The notes: a model not told the origin generated them from the letters alone. DNA of 64,000 bases from Gorsachius magnificus (GCA_034008185.1 CM067081.1:187943510-188007509); one strand, 5' to 3'; shown: positions 28,966-39,496, counted from the first letter of the stretch. A program made the numbers and translations.

Positions 28966-29040
28966 AAAAAAAAAGGAAGGAAGCTGGGGGTAGGGAGGGG
29001 GGAAGGTAGAGGAATAGGGAAGAGACAGATAAGTGAAGAA
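28966..29040 (+). repeat. Polypurine tract
   Basis: About 75 bases are almost only A and G on the plus strand. An A9 run is followed by GGAAGG units, a GGGGG run, a G6 run and further GGAA/GAGA units. Such tracts are low-complexity sequence and can in principle adopt triplex structures. In the DOCK4 transcript this strand would be polypyrimidine. Confidence 0.8.
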
Positions 29041-32000
29041 TGTTGAAGAAGTTTCCACTATTAACCATGAATAACACAGCCACTCTGCCAGCTGTTGTCT
29101 ACAAAGTTGTTTCAAAAATATATGCTCAGACTTCTGCTTTCTTTATCATAATAAGAGGGGAGAGAATGTTAACACCAGAAGAAGCAATTCCAAATCCCAT
29201 GCAGAGGCAGAAATCGCAAGTGAAGCTCTGTATTCTCACTGTACCAAGAGACCTAGTACAGATGTTAGGAAGGGAACCATGCAGCCTAGGAAAGAGGCTT
29301 ATTCCTTCAAGGTACAAAATGTTAGCCAGCTTTATTCCATATAAAAGCTACCACTTAAATAATAAAGCAGTATTTACAACCTGTGACCCATCTCTATACC
29401 GCTTAGTTTCAGAGAGTGTACCTCACAGTTGTACCTATGGAATCAGAGGTAACTTTATGAACCATTGATGACATTTAAGTTCCCCAATGCTACTTTTTAC
29501 CCCTAAAAAATAAGACAGTAGATTGAAATTCAAATAGCCGTCTTTATACAGGGCTGTTCCTTAGAAAACTAGTATCCTGTATTTTATGGGTAACATTATC
29601 TACAAAAGCATAAATGCTTCTTCATATAAGTACAATTATTTCATACTTACATAGTCTATGACATATCTACAGCTTAAAGATCAAGCTGCTACCCATTGCT
29701 ATTTGCATAATACACTAATGAAATAATACATTTTTTGCAGCTAAGTTGCATTTAGCTTATCTAACAAAACAAAGCATCAGAACTACTAGTTCCCCCCCCT
29801 CCAACATCTCATACATGCTTAGGTCACTACACCACTCTGAAGAAAAGTTAAAATAAGGCTTCATGGAGTAATCATTTGCTTTCTGCACTGCAACCTGTAA
29901 TTTCAAAGAGTTTCAAAAAAATTAAACATTATCCTATTATGTGGTCAATGATTTATCATAGTAAAGGAAAATACTTTGTTTTAAAAATAACTAAATAGAA
30001 TTCAGTAACTTCTATTGCAAAAGACCCCCTGTTGTGCAGTTGGTGCTTACCTCTTACCCACAGCATATATATTCCCATACACTCAATGCAAATTATTCAT
30101 TAAAGTGTATCAGGACACCTTTATAGTTAAGAATTAGTTTTGCATTTCTAAATAAAACTCAGAAATTCTAAGTTCAGTGCAAGCAACAATGAAAATCGAG
30201 TCCAGAAATCCCAAGCAACATATTTGAAAGGGCACTCCATTTCTTCCCTGCTGCAGAAAGAACCGAACAAGCTCATGATTGAGCTACCACTAATTGCGTA
30301 AGACCAGCCACCGCCTGCTTCCAGAGCCCTGAAAGGGCACACATGCACACTTGAAATCCAGTAACACAGAGAGCAAAACTGAAATAAATTTAAGTTATTC
30401 CTCAAACACCTTATTGCAAGTTCTGCTAACAACCCCATCTGGAGGTTTATTACCTCATCTGTATTTGTGGTTTTCTATACACAAGCTACCAAGAAAACAA
30501 AAGCTAATGTACTAGAGAGCTGAGTAGACAGATTTTCCCCACTTTCAGTTGTAGAGATTTCAGCTGTTACTATTAACAAAAGTAGATAAATAATTGCATG
30601 CATATCTGAAAAAGTAAATTGACTCGTTTCCTTAACTGGAGAAAGATTAAAGCTGCAATCAGTATCAGCAGGGGTTTTTTCCCCCCACATATTAGCTCTC
30701 CGTCAAGAGCACACAAGCACTCTTTTTTTGCCTCATCCCATAAGACTGTGTTGGTTCTCTTAATCCTGTAAAACTGATTTGTTTTTATCCTATTTTCTTA
30801 GTCAAAACAAAAAAGAGCAAGCACAATGCATTACAAATTACAAAGTCCAAGCTTCTTGCTTTGTCCCTACAGCACAGGTGACTTTTATAGCTGTGCTATT
30901 TGCAGCTCTCCTATCCACCCTTGAATATCTGCAAGTTAGATCAGCATTTATTTTCAAAAGCAACATTTCAGGTGCTCAAGAATGCAAAGTTGACAAGCTA
31001 CCAGATCATCTTTAAACTATATAACTGGGAACATGCATTCTGAATAACCAGAAACACACATTATGAAGAGAAACAAAAAAGCTATCACTTCAGTCTCTTG
31101 TCATCATAAAGATTTGAAAAACACATTCCTTTAAGCAAAAAGGCAAACTAATGGCAAATTATTGTGGCATCCAAGTGCCTTTAGTTGTTCATCATGCATT
31201 GCCTCTCTTAAACAAGCTCTGCTTCTGTTAAGAAGTATAGTTCCTAAATTGCGTCTCTCCCAACAAGCTGTTAGATGAGGTGCTTCCAACAGGATTATGT
31301 GAGAAAGGAAATCTGGGAGCCAGGAGAAATAGTATGGAAAAGAGACACCATCTACTAAGGACACATAAGCAGAAATAATCAGCTGACAAATACAGGATGG
31401 GAGAATGACTGTCTAGACAACAGTATTCCGGAAAAGGATCTGAAGGACTGATTAGCAGTTCCCGACTGAACATGAGTCAATGTGATGCTATTGCAAAAGG
31501 AACAAATATCACACGAGGAATGACAAGCAGACACATTGTGCCTCAAGCATGCACTAAAAGATTCTCATGCTTTACCTGATAAAGCCTTCCTGTCCAGTTT
31601 TGAACACAGATCAATTGGTCAAAAATAAGAACACCACCATCTACAAGGAAAGGATGAAATAACTGGAGCTATTTCCTACAGGAGAAGGAGACAGTCTTGG
31701 CAAGTCTTCCTCTTGCATGTATTGTTATATGTTTATGAAAAGTGCTAAACATTTTCCAGTAGTAAGATTGCTAAGCACCGACTACAGAAGCTGCAGAAAC
31801 CCCATTATCAGCATTTTAAAAGAACATGCTGGCAAACATTTTTCAGAAGTGACAGATAGAGTTGACTTGGCCTTGAGAAAGTAGTACAGATTCAATCTCA
31901 CACAACTCTAGAAATATTTTTCCTATCGTTCTATTGATCACCCTGAAACAAAATCTGTCTTTGTATTACATAATGTTAGAGACACTTATGACAAATTAAA

Positions 32001-32254
32001 TGCAGGTGACTAATAAATGAAAAGGGACATCTCCCTCTAGGTTAGTCGCCTGGCTTCCAAGTCACTGGGAAGGGGACAGTAGTCACCTCAAAGGCATTCT
32101 GCCCAGTTCCTCGCAAAAGGACAAATAGCCAAAATGTGAGGAAAAGCAAAACAAAAGGTTACCCAATGATGTACACCATTACATGCAAAAACTCCACAGT
32201 AACAAAAGAAATTCCAGAGTGAAGCAAAACCTTTGCATTTCAACCCTTCTGTGC

Positions 32255-32330
32255 AGAACCACAAAGACAGGCTTGAAAGGACTTTGAGGGGTTACCCAGT
32301 TTGTTCCCCTGTGCCTTCACAGAATCAGCT
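32255..32330 (-). repeat. Probable ancient CR1-like 3' end remnant
   Basis: The stretch TTGAAAGGACTTTGAGG, GGTTACCCAGTTTGTTCCCC and the nearby CACAGAATCA parallel the minus-strand form of a CR1 3' end (TTGGAAGGGACC, GGTCATCTAGTCCAACCCCC and TCACAGAATCA). The order is not fully conserved and divergence is high, so this may be an old CR1-group copy or chance. Confidence 0.3.
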
Positions 32331-34414
32331 ACAAATCCAGTAGCAAAAGACTGCACCAAAAACCACCCCTACACAACACTCAAAGTCTCTCAAAGCTAAA
32401 GAAATGAAGCAACACATCTCCCAGGGGTGCCAACTCTGCCGAAAGTGCCTCGTCTCAGTTGCAGAATACATTCGAGTGTCACAAATGATCCAAGCAGACA
32501 AAATGTTCTCCTCGGAATCTTCCCTGATCCCAAGACTCAAATTATGGAGGACTTTATAGACCAAAACCTACACAGTGAATTACACTCAGAAATGAACTGG
32601 AAACTATGCAATGTGGTAGATAACATGTTCACCTTGAACCAGGCTGTAAGTGTAAAACCCTATTTTATCCTGAAGTCTCATTTCTGGGCTGCAGGTTAGG
32701 GAAGCAGAGATGTGTCAAAGGCAGATGCTCTGCAGCACTGCAAAAAGTTGCTGATGCTGCATGGTAGGAGTGAAATAACCAATTATAGCTTCCTTGACAG
32801 AGAAGTTAGTGACTCTATCACGTGTTGTCTGAGCTCCCAGAAGCAATCACAGATTACATTAGCCTATGCCAGATAAAAAAAAAAGCATCCTCCCTTTCAG
32901 CAGGGAGACTACATTCTCACCTTCACTCCTAGTGTTATTTAATTCACTACTGTTCTACCATCTTTTGGCTAAATCTGACCCAGCTAGTGGCCACACAAGT
33001 CAAACACTGAGAATGGTGGCAAAAACCCCTCAAGACAGTGAAAGAGGAAGAAAACCAGTGTCATCAGTGTACAGCTAACCGTGAAATAACATCAGCCTTC
33101 AAAAATCTTCCCCAGTAGCTCTAGATAGATAGCAAATAGGAAAGACAAGGTCTCTGAAGGGCGCTATGTAAGGTGCTAATGAACCAGACAGCTCTGGGTT
33201 GTTCTTAGGAGATGATAAAGGCATTCAAAACATCACGTCCATACTGAAGACTCCAGATTTTTGGAGGCAGCTGTTAAAAAAATCTATTTAAAAAAATCTT
33301 GATTTAGTCTTATTTTAAGGCAATTTCACCACTTTATCAACACTTGCTTAAGTTAAGGCTAGTCTTATGACCAAAATGACTTAATCTCAACCTTCACATG
33401 CTGCTCTCCAACAGAAAACAAGTGATTATTTTTTGTCCAAAAGCTGTGAGCTGAGATCATTCCATCTTTGAAAGGTACCAAAAGTTACTGCTAATACAGG
33501 AGATCAGGAATATCATCTTTATCTGACTGACATCCTGAACTGATGTAAAAGCCTCCATGACAAGGTGTCACGCGTCAAAAAAAAAGTCTTCCTCTAGCAG
33601 AGCCATGCATTTTCCATCTCAGATAGCTAGAACTGAGGGAGTATTTTGTAAAAGGAGAATGGGCTCCCAACACTCCAGTGAACTGCAGGGAACATTGGTA
33701 TCCTGCTGACTTCACTCTCAGTGCCCCACAGCACCTCACCTTCACCTACTTACAGGTGACCAGCCCCACAGTCACAAGCTACAACAAGAAAACAAAGATC
33801 ATCCTTCAACTGTTCATTAGCTTACTGGGGTTCATGAGCCCCAAAAAGCACTATGTTTTGTCCTGTCTCACCTCAAATAAGTTTTAAAGCAGCTTGACAG
33901 CACTTTTGGATATAGATCATTATTAGTGGTCATATTAGTGTAAAGCAGAAGTACAAATTGAATTCCACATAGAAACATGAGGCAAGATCAACATAGGAAA
34001 ATGGAAGAAATAGGATTGCAGGCTTCATTTGTACTGTTTGGGGATAGATGAAGGGAAGCTGATGAAGTGTTTGTGTTAAACAAACCACATTATATTAGAA
34101 GTCTGGCACAGTTATTGACAGAGATACAATGTGACATTAACCACATAATGGTCTTTGTCTTTTTTGTTGTTGAGCTAAACAAACCAAGCTCATTTACAGT
34201 AAAGTTAGCTGGCAGTCAAAAAAGCAATTACAGCATCAAGATAAAGATGTCTTAGCTATCTTTCAAGAGGACTGCTAGCAAGGCTAGCCTGGCTGCAACT
34301 GAGAAGAACAGGGCACAAGCCAATTGATTTGGCTTTTGTCTATGTGCTAGTCAATACTGCTCTTGTGATCAACTAATACACCCCTGTCTTTTTCCCCTCC
34401 TATAAGCCTCAGCT

Positions 34415-34476
34415 TACAGCACAAAGTCATTTGATACTTCCGTTTCTCTGCCTATAAAACAGGAGATGGCCACACT
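34415..34476 (+). repeat. Possible MIR/L2-type ancient repeat tail
   Basis: AAGTCATTT followed by GTTTCTCTGCCTATAAAACAGGAGAT resembles the shared 3' region of MIR and L2 elements (AAGTCATTTAAC, then GTTTCCTCATCTGTAAAATGGGGAT). It is short and diverged, and was matched from memory. Confidence 0.35.
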
Positions 34477-35675
34477 TCATGCCCCCTTGGGAAGGCAGAT
34501 TTATGGCTTAACCACACTAAAAATACAAAGTACTATTTAAACTTGTCTGAGTTAAACTGGTATATCTTGCTCTACAGAATTACTTCAGGATCTGGAATAC
34601 CATTCTACTTATAAATTAGATGATGCATTCAGCAACTGATTTTAATTATTCTTGTTAATTAATCTTTCCATCCTAATCCAAAAAAAAAAATGCCATCCTA
34701 AGAAATACTGAGAAGCTTTGTGCTCAGTAGAAAAAGGTCCCAGAAAGCATAACTGCATCCTTACAGATTCAGGTAAATCTGCAGATCTGGTAAGAAAAAG
34801 CAGAACTGATCCTCTGTATTCAGGCAATCGAACAGAACTTGTATCTTCTCTCCAAACAGCAGCTACAAGATAATTATATAGCCCTGTGATTTATTTATGA
34901 TAGCTAAAAGTTTCCAGTTTGCACCAGCCAGTAAGAGTCACCTTTGAAAGCTACACTTACCAGTTTGCCACCTGCAGAGCATCCACAGCTACGCAGTCCT
35001 AAAAGACTCATTTTGACAAAGGGTTTGCTTATTGTTCTAAACAATACCATCCTGTGAAGTTCTAAATTCACATAGAATGGCACACAGCATTTATGTAAGC
35101 TGACTCCATTTGACATGTCCAGATTTAGATACTATTAACAGCAAAAAAACCCCCACCAACTTGGCTCTTCTACCCTTCCATCAACATACTTTGTGCTAAA
35201 TACTCCACATAAGTGACCACTGGATCCTTTGTGTGATGCCATCACCGGTTGGACACATCAGCTGAAGGTGTGGTTCAAACCAGGCGGAATTTCAAAGTGA
35301 AATGCAGAAGTTTAACCTTCTGCTCTGAAAAATAAAGGTATCAAAACCCAAAGCAAGCTTTCTCAGAACCAGAAATTTGTGATGTTTATTTCACCTTTAG
35401 CATTCCAAGGTATAATACATAACTGACAAAATCTATAGCCTTACAAATAAAACCACATAACCGCACTACAAGGGTGTCACATAAGTGCAACAATGTCCTT
35501 CATTACGGCAGTGTGTCTGCCTACTAGGCGATGAACTCGGAGTAAAGCAACCTGCTCACTAAAGAGCGATTAGATATCATCAGTGGCTAGCAGGCAGAAG
35601 TTTAAGAATTTGAGGAGATTATTACTTGTATGAACAACCCCTCAAAGTGGGATTCAGTCAGGCTGTGCAAGTGAG

Positions 35676-35726
35676 CAGCAGCCACCTGGTTACTAGCAAC
35701 CCTTCAGTGCAACCAGGTGGCTGTTG
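35676..35726 (+). repeat. Compact hairpin-forming inverted repeat
   Basis: CAGCAGCCACCTGGTT (35676-35691) and AACCAGGTGGCTGTTG (35711-35726) are complementary over 16 bp with one mismatch, which is a G:U pair if the plus strand is transcribed. The loop is 19 nt. The end of the first arm plus the loop contains GTTACTAGCAAC (35689-35700), close to the palindromic X-box bound by RFX factors (GTTRCC-spacer-RGYAAC). The arms are too short to call a microRNA gene. Confidence 0.7.
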
Positions 35727-37019
35727 CCTGGTTATTCATCCATTTTGGCACGTCACAGTAGAAATGTGCAGCACACAGCATGTGCTGCAAAATTCAGATT
35801 GAAAATGCAGATGAGGTCTAATGTTGATGCAAGCCCTGAGCTCTTTATACAAAGGATACATATGCTTGGTACAACTAATCGGGATTCTCAAGGGGGTTTT
35901 ATAAATGCACGCATTTTACCAGGGCAGATACATCAGTATTAAAAAACCTAACTGTTTGGAAACATAATGATCCCATCACTAAAAAAAAAAAAGAAAATAA
36001 TTCGCCTGTGGTGCAAAATGCAAGTTCAACCTATGGAATTCACTTTACATGAAGTTCAAAGAATTATATGGCAAGGTACGACTCTTTTCTCCTGCCTCCT
36101 CTACAACTGCTATAGAGCACAATAGCTTATACGATAATTGGGTGCGAAGATTTCGCAGCCAGCACTCATCATGCAGGTGAGTGAGCACATAGCACAAAAT
36201 GCAGTCTAAGAGGAAAAATTAGGTTACTTTAGGTCAGTATTTCAACATTTTGCAATGATCATATGAACTACGATATCACCCCCCTCCTAGGGGTATAGAG
36301 GACCCAATCTGAACAGTGGCTTTTTGTTACTATCTTGAATAGCCTTTGGAAAGCAAATCACAGAAAACCATGGAATGAATTTAAATAAGAATAAGCATCT
36401 TTTTGTGACTATATTATATTTACACAAATAAAGAGAATCTTTATAGTGAACTACATTTTCTGGTTGATCCAAAAGGAAGCCCACTATTGAGAAATCACAA
36501 CTGTCCTCTCTTTAGCAGGTGTAAGATTTGAGTGACACTAGTCCTGGTACTTGAGAAAGAGCTGGACAGTGATCCATGTGCAAGTACCTGAAAAGGTTTA
36601 CTAAACACAGAAAAAAAAAAATCTTATTTAACAGATATCAATTAACTGTTTAGTAGCCAGCGGGTAGTTATTCAAATAAGGAGACCAGTGTTTGGCTGCT
36701 TCATTTTCAGTATTAGAAAAGATGCTCCATAGTGATGCTCAGCTCATAAATCAGGGGAAGAAAAAAAAAAAAATGCTTCAGTTGTGAAATAGCATACTAC
36801 GCTCAAAAATAAAGATTAAAAAACCCAACAAATAGACCGAGAGAAGGGCTGCAGCTTGAAATACTTGACTGCTAATATCCAGCATGCCATTCCAGGGAGT
36901 CCCAGAGTGGTTTTTAAGCCTCTGCCCATCCTCGTAAAGAAAGGCGGGTGGCAGGACTAATCAATATCTCGCAACCCAGCTGTGACCTAGCAACATAAAG
37001 AAGTCGAGAAAATAAATCC
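35727..37019. other. Non-coding intronic sequence next to the CpG island
   Basis: AT-rich DOCK4 intron 1 sequence with short A-runs near 35981-35992, 36610-36620 and 36760-36773. No gene or classified repeat was seen. Confidence 0.6.
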
Positions 37020-37886
37020 CGCCGATGATGCCTATAATTTAGCGTCCGGAGGACGGCAACATCTGGCACCAACTCCAAATGGGACGGAGGGGCACGGCGC
37101 GGGGCTGGCTCCCGCGCTCACCGCGCGCACAGACACACAGCCACAGGGGCGCACGCACAGACACGCGCAAAAACAAAGGAGGGCTCCGCGCTCCTCCCGC
37201 TTTTCCCCAACAGGCACAACTCCGCGCTCCAACGCGACGTAAACAGACGGAAAGGCGCTCGCTAACGCTCGCAGCCCCGCGTAACAGTTCAGCTGCATCC
37301 GTGTCGGGGACACACATACACACGGACGGACGGACACTATTGTCCGGGACGAGCCACCAGCGCCCACCGGGTGTTGGGCGGCTCTAACAGGCGGTGTCAC
37401 GGAAGAGCGACAGGGAGCCTCCCTGGTCACCCCGTAAGTGGAGCCGAGGGGCTCCGGAGCCCCGCACCGGGCAGAGTTGAGTGGAGCGGCGGGGAAGCGC
37501 GGCTCCCGCAAGCCACACTTTGTCTGGCTTCCACTGAAGGGGCGACAAAAGCCCCGGCGCGCGAACAATGCCCGCGGCCCCGCTCCCGCTCCTCCCCGGG
37601 GCGCCGCCGCCACCCCCGGACGCCGTCTCCCCGCCGGGTCGCCGCTCCCCGCGGTATTTTTCTAAGGCCGCTTTGTTCCCCGTGAAACACCAGCCTTTCC
37701 GCCCGCCCCGCAGGCGGGGGTCCGGCCCCATCGGCGGGCAGCGGCGGGAGGCGCCGGCGCCCCCCGGGGGAGCGGGCAGCAGCCCACGCCGGCCCCGCGG
37801 GGCCAGCCCGCTCCGCCGCGGGATGCGCTCCCCGCCGGCGGCAGCGCCGCTCCTCGCCCGCCGCTCGCTCGCTCCCTCTCACTCAC

Positions 37887-37923
37887 CCACGCCGTACTTC
37901 TCGTGCTCCGTGGGTATCCACAT
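37887..37923 (-). CDS. DOCK4: DOCK4 coding exon 1 (first 12 codons plus one base)
   Basis: On the minus strand the exon encodes MWIPTEHEKYGV, the N-terminus of DOCK4 as I know it from vertebrates. One G of the next codon follows, then the splice donor GTGAGT (37886-37881), so the intron is in phase 1. The start codon is 37923-37921, with A at -3 (AGCATGT), a good initiation context. DOCK4 is a large multidomain exchange factor (N-terminal SH3, DHR-1 lipid-binding and DHR-2 catalytic domains). It activates Rac1, and Rap1 by some reports, and acts in the cytoplasm and at membranes in migration, dendrite growth and Wnt signalling. Only the residues leading into the SH3 domain are here; the remaining exons lie left of the window. 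It diverges from ZNF277 within the same CpG island. Confidence 0.95.
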
Positions 37924-38093
37924 GCTCGCGGCGTGCGTGAGCCCGCCCCCCCGCCGGCTGCCCCTCCGCTGGGAGCGGCGGCGGCGGCCGCCGAGCGCGC
38001 CCGCTGCCCGGCTGCTCCCGCCGCGCCTCAGCCGCGGCTGCCCGGCCCCGGCGGCGAAGGCATTGTTCTGCCGGGCGGGCGGACCGACCGACT
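37924..38093 (-). other. DOCK4: Inferred DOCK4 5' untranslated region
   Basis: The TATA-like box at 38116-38123 predicts transcription start about 28-30 bases downstream. A CA dinucleotide in an initiator-like setting lies there on the minus strand (38094-38093). This would give a GC-rich leader of about 170 nt before the ATG. The start site is inferred, and CpG-island promoters often use several. Confidence 0.5.
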
Positions 38094-38115
38094 GCAGCGC
38101 GCTCGCCGCCAGCCA

Positions 38116-38123
38116 CTTATATG
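38116..38123 (-). promoter_or_regulatory. TATA-like box oriented to DOCK4
   Basis: CATATAAG on the minus strand is a striking AT-rich octamer inside an otherwise almost pure G+C region. It lies about 195 bases upstream of the DOCK4 start codon and is correctly oriented for it. Confidence 0.5.
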
Positions 38124-38135
38124 CCCCGTCCCGCT

Positions 38136-38154
38136 GCACGCCGGGGAACGTAGT
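38136..38154 (-). promoter_or_regulatory. ZNF143-like (SBS/ACTACA-type) motif 1
   Basis: Minus strand ACTACGTTCCCCGGCGTGC is close to the promoter motif ACTACAATTCCCAGAATGC bound by ZNF143 and shared with THAP11. It is the best of three such matches and sits just upstream of the DOCK4 TATA-like box. Confidence 0.5.
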
Positions 38155-38199
38155 GCCTCGGCGCGGCCGCGCCCCTCGCCGCCCGCGGCCGGGGGAGAG

Positions 38200-38218
38200 A
38201 CTACGAGCCCCGGCTGGC
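38200..38218 (+). promoter_or_regulatory. ZNF143-like motif 2
   Basis: Plus strand ACTACGAGCCCCGGCTGGC is a variant of the same motif. It faces the ZNF277 side, 45 bp from and opposite to motif 1. Motifs of this class are frequent in divergent CpG-island promoters. Confidence 0.45.
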
Positions 38219-38219
38219 C

Positions 38220-38267
38220 CCGCGCCCCCGCCGGTGGGCGCGGCGGGCGGGCCGGCGGCGCGGGGAG
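38220..38267 (+). other. ZNF277: Candidate ZNF277 first exon ending at a good splice donor
   Basis: GGGGAG|GTGAGC places a strong donor at 38268, on the ZNF277 side of the strand-composition switch and just downstream of a plus-oriented ZNF143-like motif. The left limit is arbitrary. In the frame that would join exon 2 in phase 1 there is no in-frame ATG nearby; the closest in-frame ATGs (37922 and 37822) fall in DOCK4 exon 1 and its first intron on the opposite strand. The exon may therefore be a non-coding leader, use a non-AUG start, or be the wrong exon. A second strong donor (GGTAAGT, GT at 38762) lies further down, also without an upstream ATG. Confidence 0.3.
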
Positions 38268-38299
38268 GTGAGCGGGGCTGCCGGGGGCACCGCCGCGGC

Positions 38300-38560
38300 C
38301 CGGGGGGGTGGGACGGGGCCGGCTCCGCGGGGCACTGGCGGTGGGGAGCGGGGGACACGCGTGGGGCAGCCGGCAGGGCCCGGCGCGGTGCGGGCCCCGC
38401 CGGTCGCAGCGGGCTTCCGGGGAGAGCCCCGGGCAGCCCCGTCCCGCCGGCCGGGGGTTGCAAGGGGCCTAAGTCGTTCCTCCGGTCCTGCTGGTGCCGT
38501 TCCTCCTCGTAGCAAAGGCCCGCGTTCGGCACGCGAGGCGGGGGGGGCTGGGGGGGGGTC
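38300..38560 (+). other. G-rich strand with G-quadruplex potential
   Basis: The plus strand carries many G-tracts, including G7 near 38303 and G8 and G9 runs separated by CT near 38540-38558. This is the non-template strand for ZNF277, where G-rich nascent transcripts can favour R-loops. Confidence 0.6.
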
Positions 38561-38619
38561 TCAAAGAGCGAGCTGTGCCGGAGGGGGAGCCGGTGCCGGC
38601 AGCCTCTGCCGGGGAGGTG

Positions 38620-38637
38620 GCCCCTGGGGCTGGTAGT
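38620..38637 (-). promoter_or_regulatory. ZNF143-like motif 3 (weak)
   Basis: Minus strand ACTACCAGCCCCAGGGGC shares the ACTAC core and the CCCAG block with motifs 1 and 2. It is weaker and further from both genes. Confidence 0.3.
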
Positions 38638-38780
38638 CCGGGTGGCCTTTTGACTCCTCGCGTCCATCCCCGTCTCGGCGGGTAGGAGCGCAGAGCTGAA
38701 GGAAAAAGCAGGCGGCGTACAGCGAGGAGCACAACCGGGCTGTCGGGGCGGACCCCCAGGGGTAAGTCGGGCACCTTAAT

Positions 38781-39496
38781 TAAGAAGCAACAACAGCGAG
38801 GTCTCCATCCCTGTTGAGAGGCCTGTGTGCCTGTGCCCTGCCAGGAGCACCTTGGCGAGAACTCGCTTTAGGTAAACTTGCAAGAAATCCTCTGGCTGAA
38901 CTGATCTGCGTCGGAGAAACCTGGGCGTTGTCAGGCAGGAGCAAAAGCTTGAGTTACATCTTCTGGTCCTGGGGGAAGGAACAGGTGGGAAAAAGGGGGG
39001 AAACTCAGGTGGCGCGGTGCCGCTCTGCAGACCTCACCGCGCTGCCTCTAACTTGAGTATGTCTGGTTTTAAAAATATGCTCTCCGAACAAGTCATTACT
39101 CTGAGCCGGTAACTAGAAATTTTAGGGGATGATTCAGTTTGAGCTGAACAAAAAAAAATCGTGTTTAATGTTTTCACATTTAGGAGAGGAAAGTGGCTGA
39201 ATTTTTTTTTCAATTCAGGTTGTCTTTCAGCTTCTGCAATCAAGTTATGTTGAATTTTTAAGCTGCCGATAGCGTGAAGGACACAACATAAGGAAAAGTC
39301 ACGTGCAAGCAGGCAGTTTCAAACCTAGGGTTAGAACGCACTTACTCCAGATTTATCCTTCTCGTTATCAGACTTTGGTAGTGAGTGATCTTTTAAGTGA
39401 CCTTTGCGTTGTTTCCTCTAGTATGTACTCTGCTTCTGTTCATAAAAGAAGTACCACTTTATTTATGCTAGTGGTTAAAGCGGTACTCTTACTTAC
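38781..39496. other. Island shoulder and start of presumed ZNF277 intron 1
   Basis: Composition falls from GC-rich to AT-rich across this stretch. No coding exon with an ATG and a phase-1 donor was found by eye. Confidence 0.5.

Larger units (their letters stand above)
26776..35675. other. Non-coding intronic sequence with few recognisable items
   Basis: AT-rich DOCK4 intron 1 sequence. Apart from the polypurine tract and two faint ancient repeats listed separately, nothing was recognised. A short perfect inverted repeat (8-bp arms, 6-nt loop) lies at 28502-28523. The 153-codon frame at 27517-27978 has no family resemblance. Confidence 0.55.
1..37886 (-). other. DOCK4: DOCK4 intron 1 (partial)
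   Basis: Everything left of the DOCK4 exon 1 donor (GTGAGT read on the minus strand at 37886-37881) should be transcribed right to left as intron 1 of DOCK4. I compared the minus-strand reading frames with the expected SH3-domain continuation and saw no match, so exon 2 is judged to lie beyond position 1. A short exon could be missed by eye. Long first introns are normal for this gene in vertebrates. Confidence 0.75.
37020..38780. promoter_or_regulatory. CpG island, shared divergent promoter of DOCK4 and ZNF277
   Basis: About 1.75 kb of dense CpG and very high G+C stands out from AT-rich flanks and contains DOCK4 exon 1. Sp1-type GGGCGG boxes are numerous. The plus strand is C-rich left of about 38100 and G-rich right of about 38190. 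That is the pattern expected when one transcript leaves leftwards and one rightwards. The many long open frames here on both strands result from the lack of stop codons in GC-rich DNA. The head-to-head DOCK4/ZNF277 order is that of human 7q31. Confidence 0.9.

Noticed and set aside
35676..35726. microRNA precursor
   Set aside because: The stem is only 16 bp with no extension beyond it, too short for a canonical Drosha/Dicer precursor.
37032..37613. 193-codon minus-strand frame downstream of DOCK4 exon 1
   Set aside because: Lies in intron 1 within the CpG island; Cys/Ala/Arg-rich with no domain, and several overlapping frames exist on both strands as expected from composition.
37568..38512. 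314-codon plus-strand open frame in the CpG island
   Set aside because: Arg/Pro/Ala/Gly-rich translation with no family resemblance, antisense across DOCK4 exon 1; stop codons are rare in such GC-rich DNA. It was considered as ZNF277 exon 1 because it reaches the 38268 donor in the right phase, but it does not resemble the known N-terminus.
37879..38667. 262-codon minus-strand open frame containing DOCK4 exon 1
   Set aside because: Only the last dozen residues before the donor are DOCK4; the upstream part is untranslated leader and promoter sequence.
38686..38761. Alternative ZNF277 exon 1 ending at the strong GTAAGT donor (GT at 38762)
   Set aside because: The phase-1 compatible frame has a stop at 38683-38685 and no ATG between it and the donor, so it cannot supply the start codon; it remains possible only as a non-coding leader.
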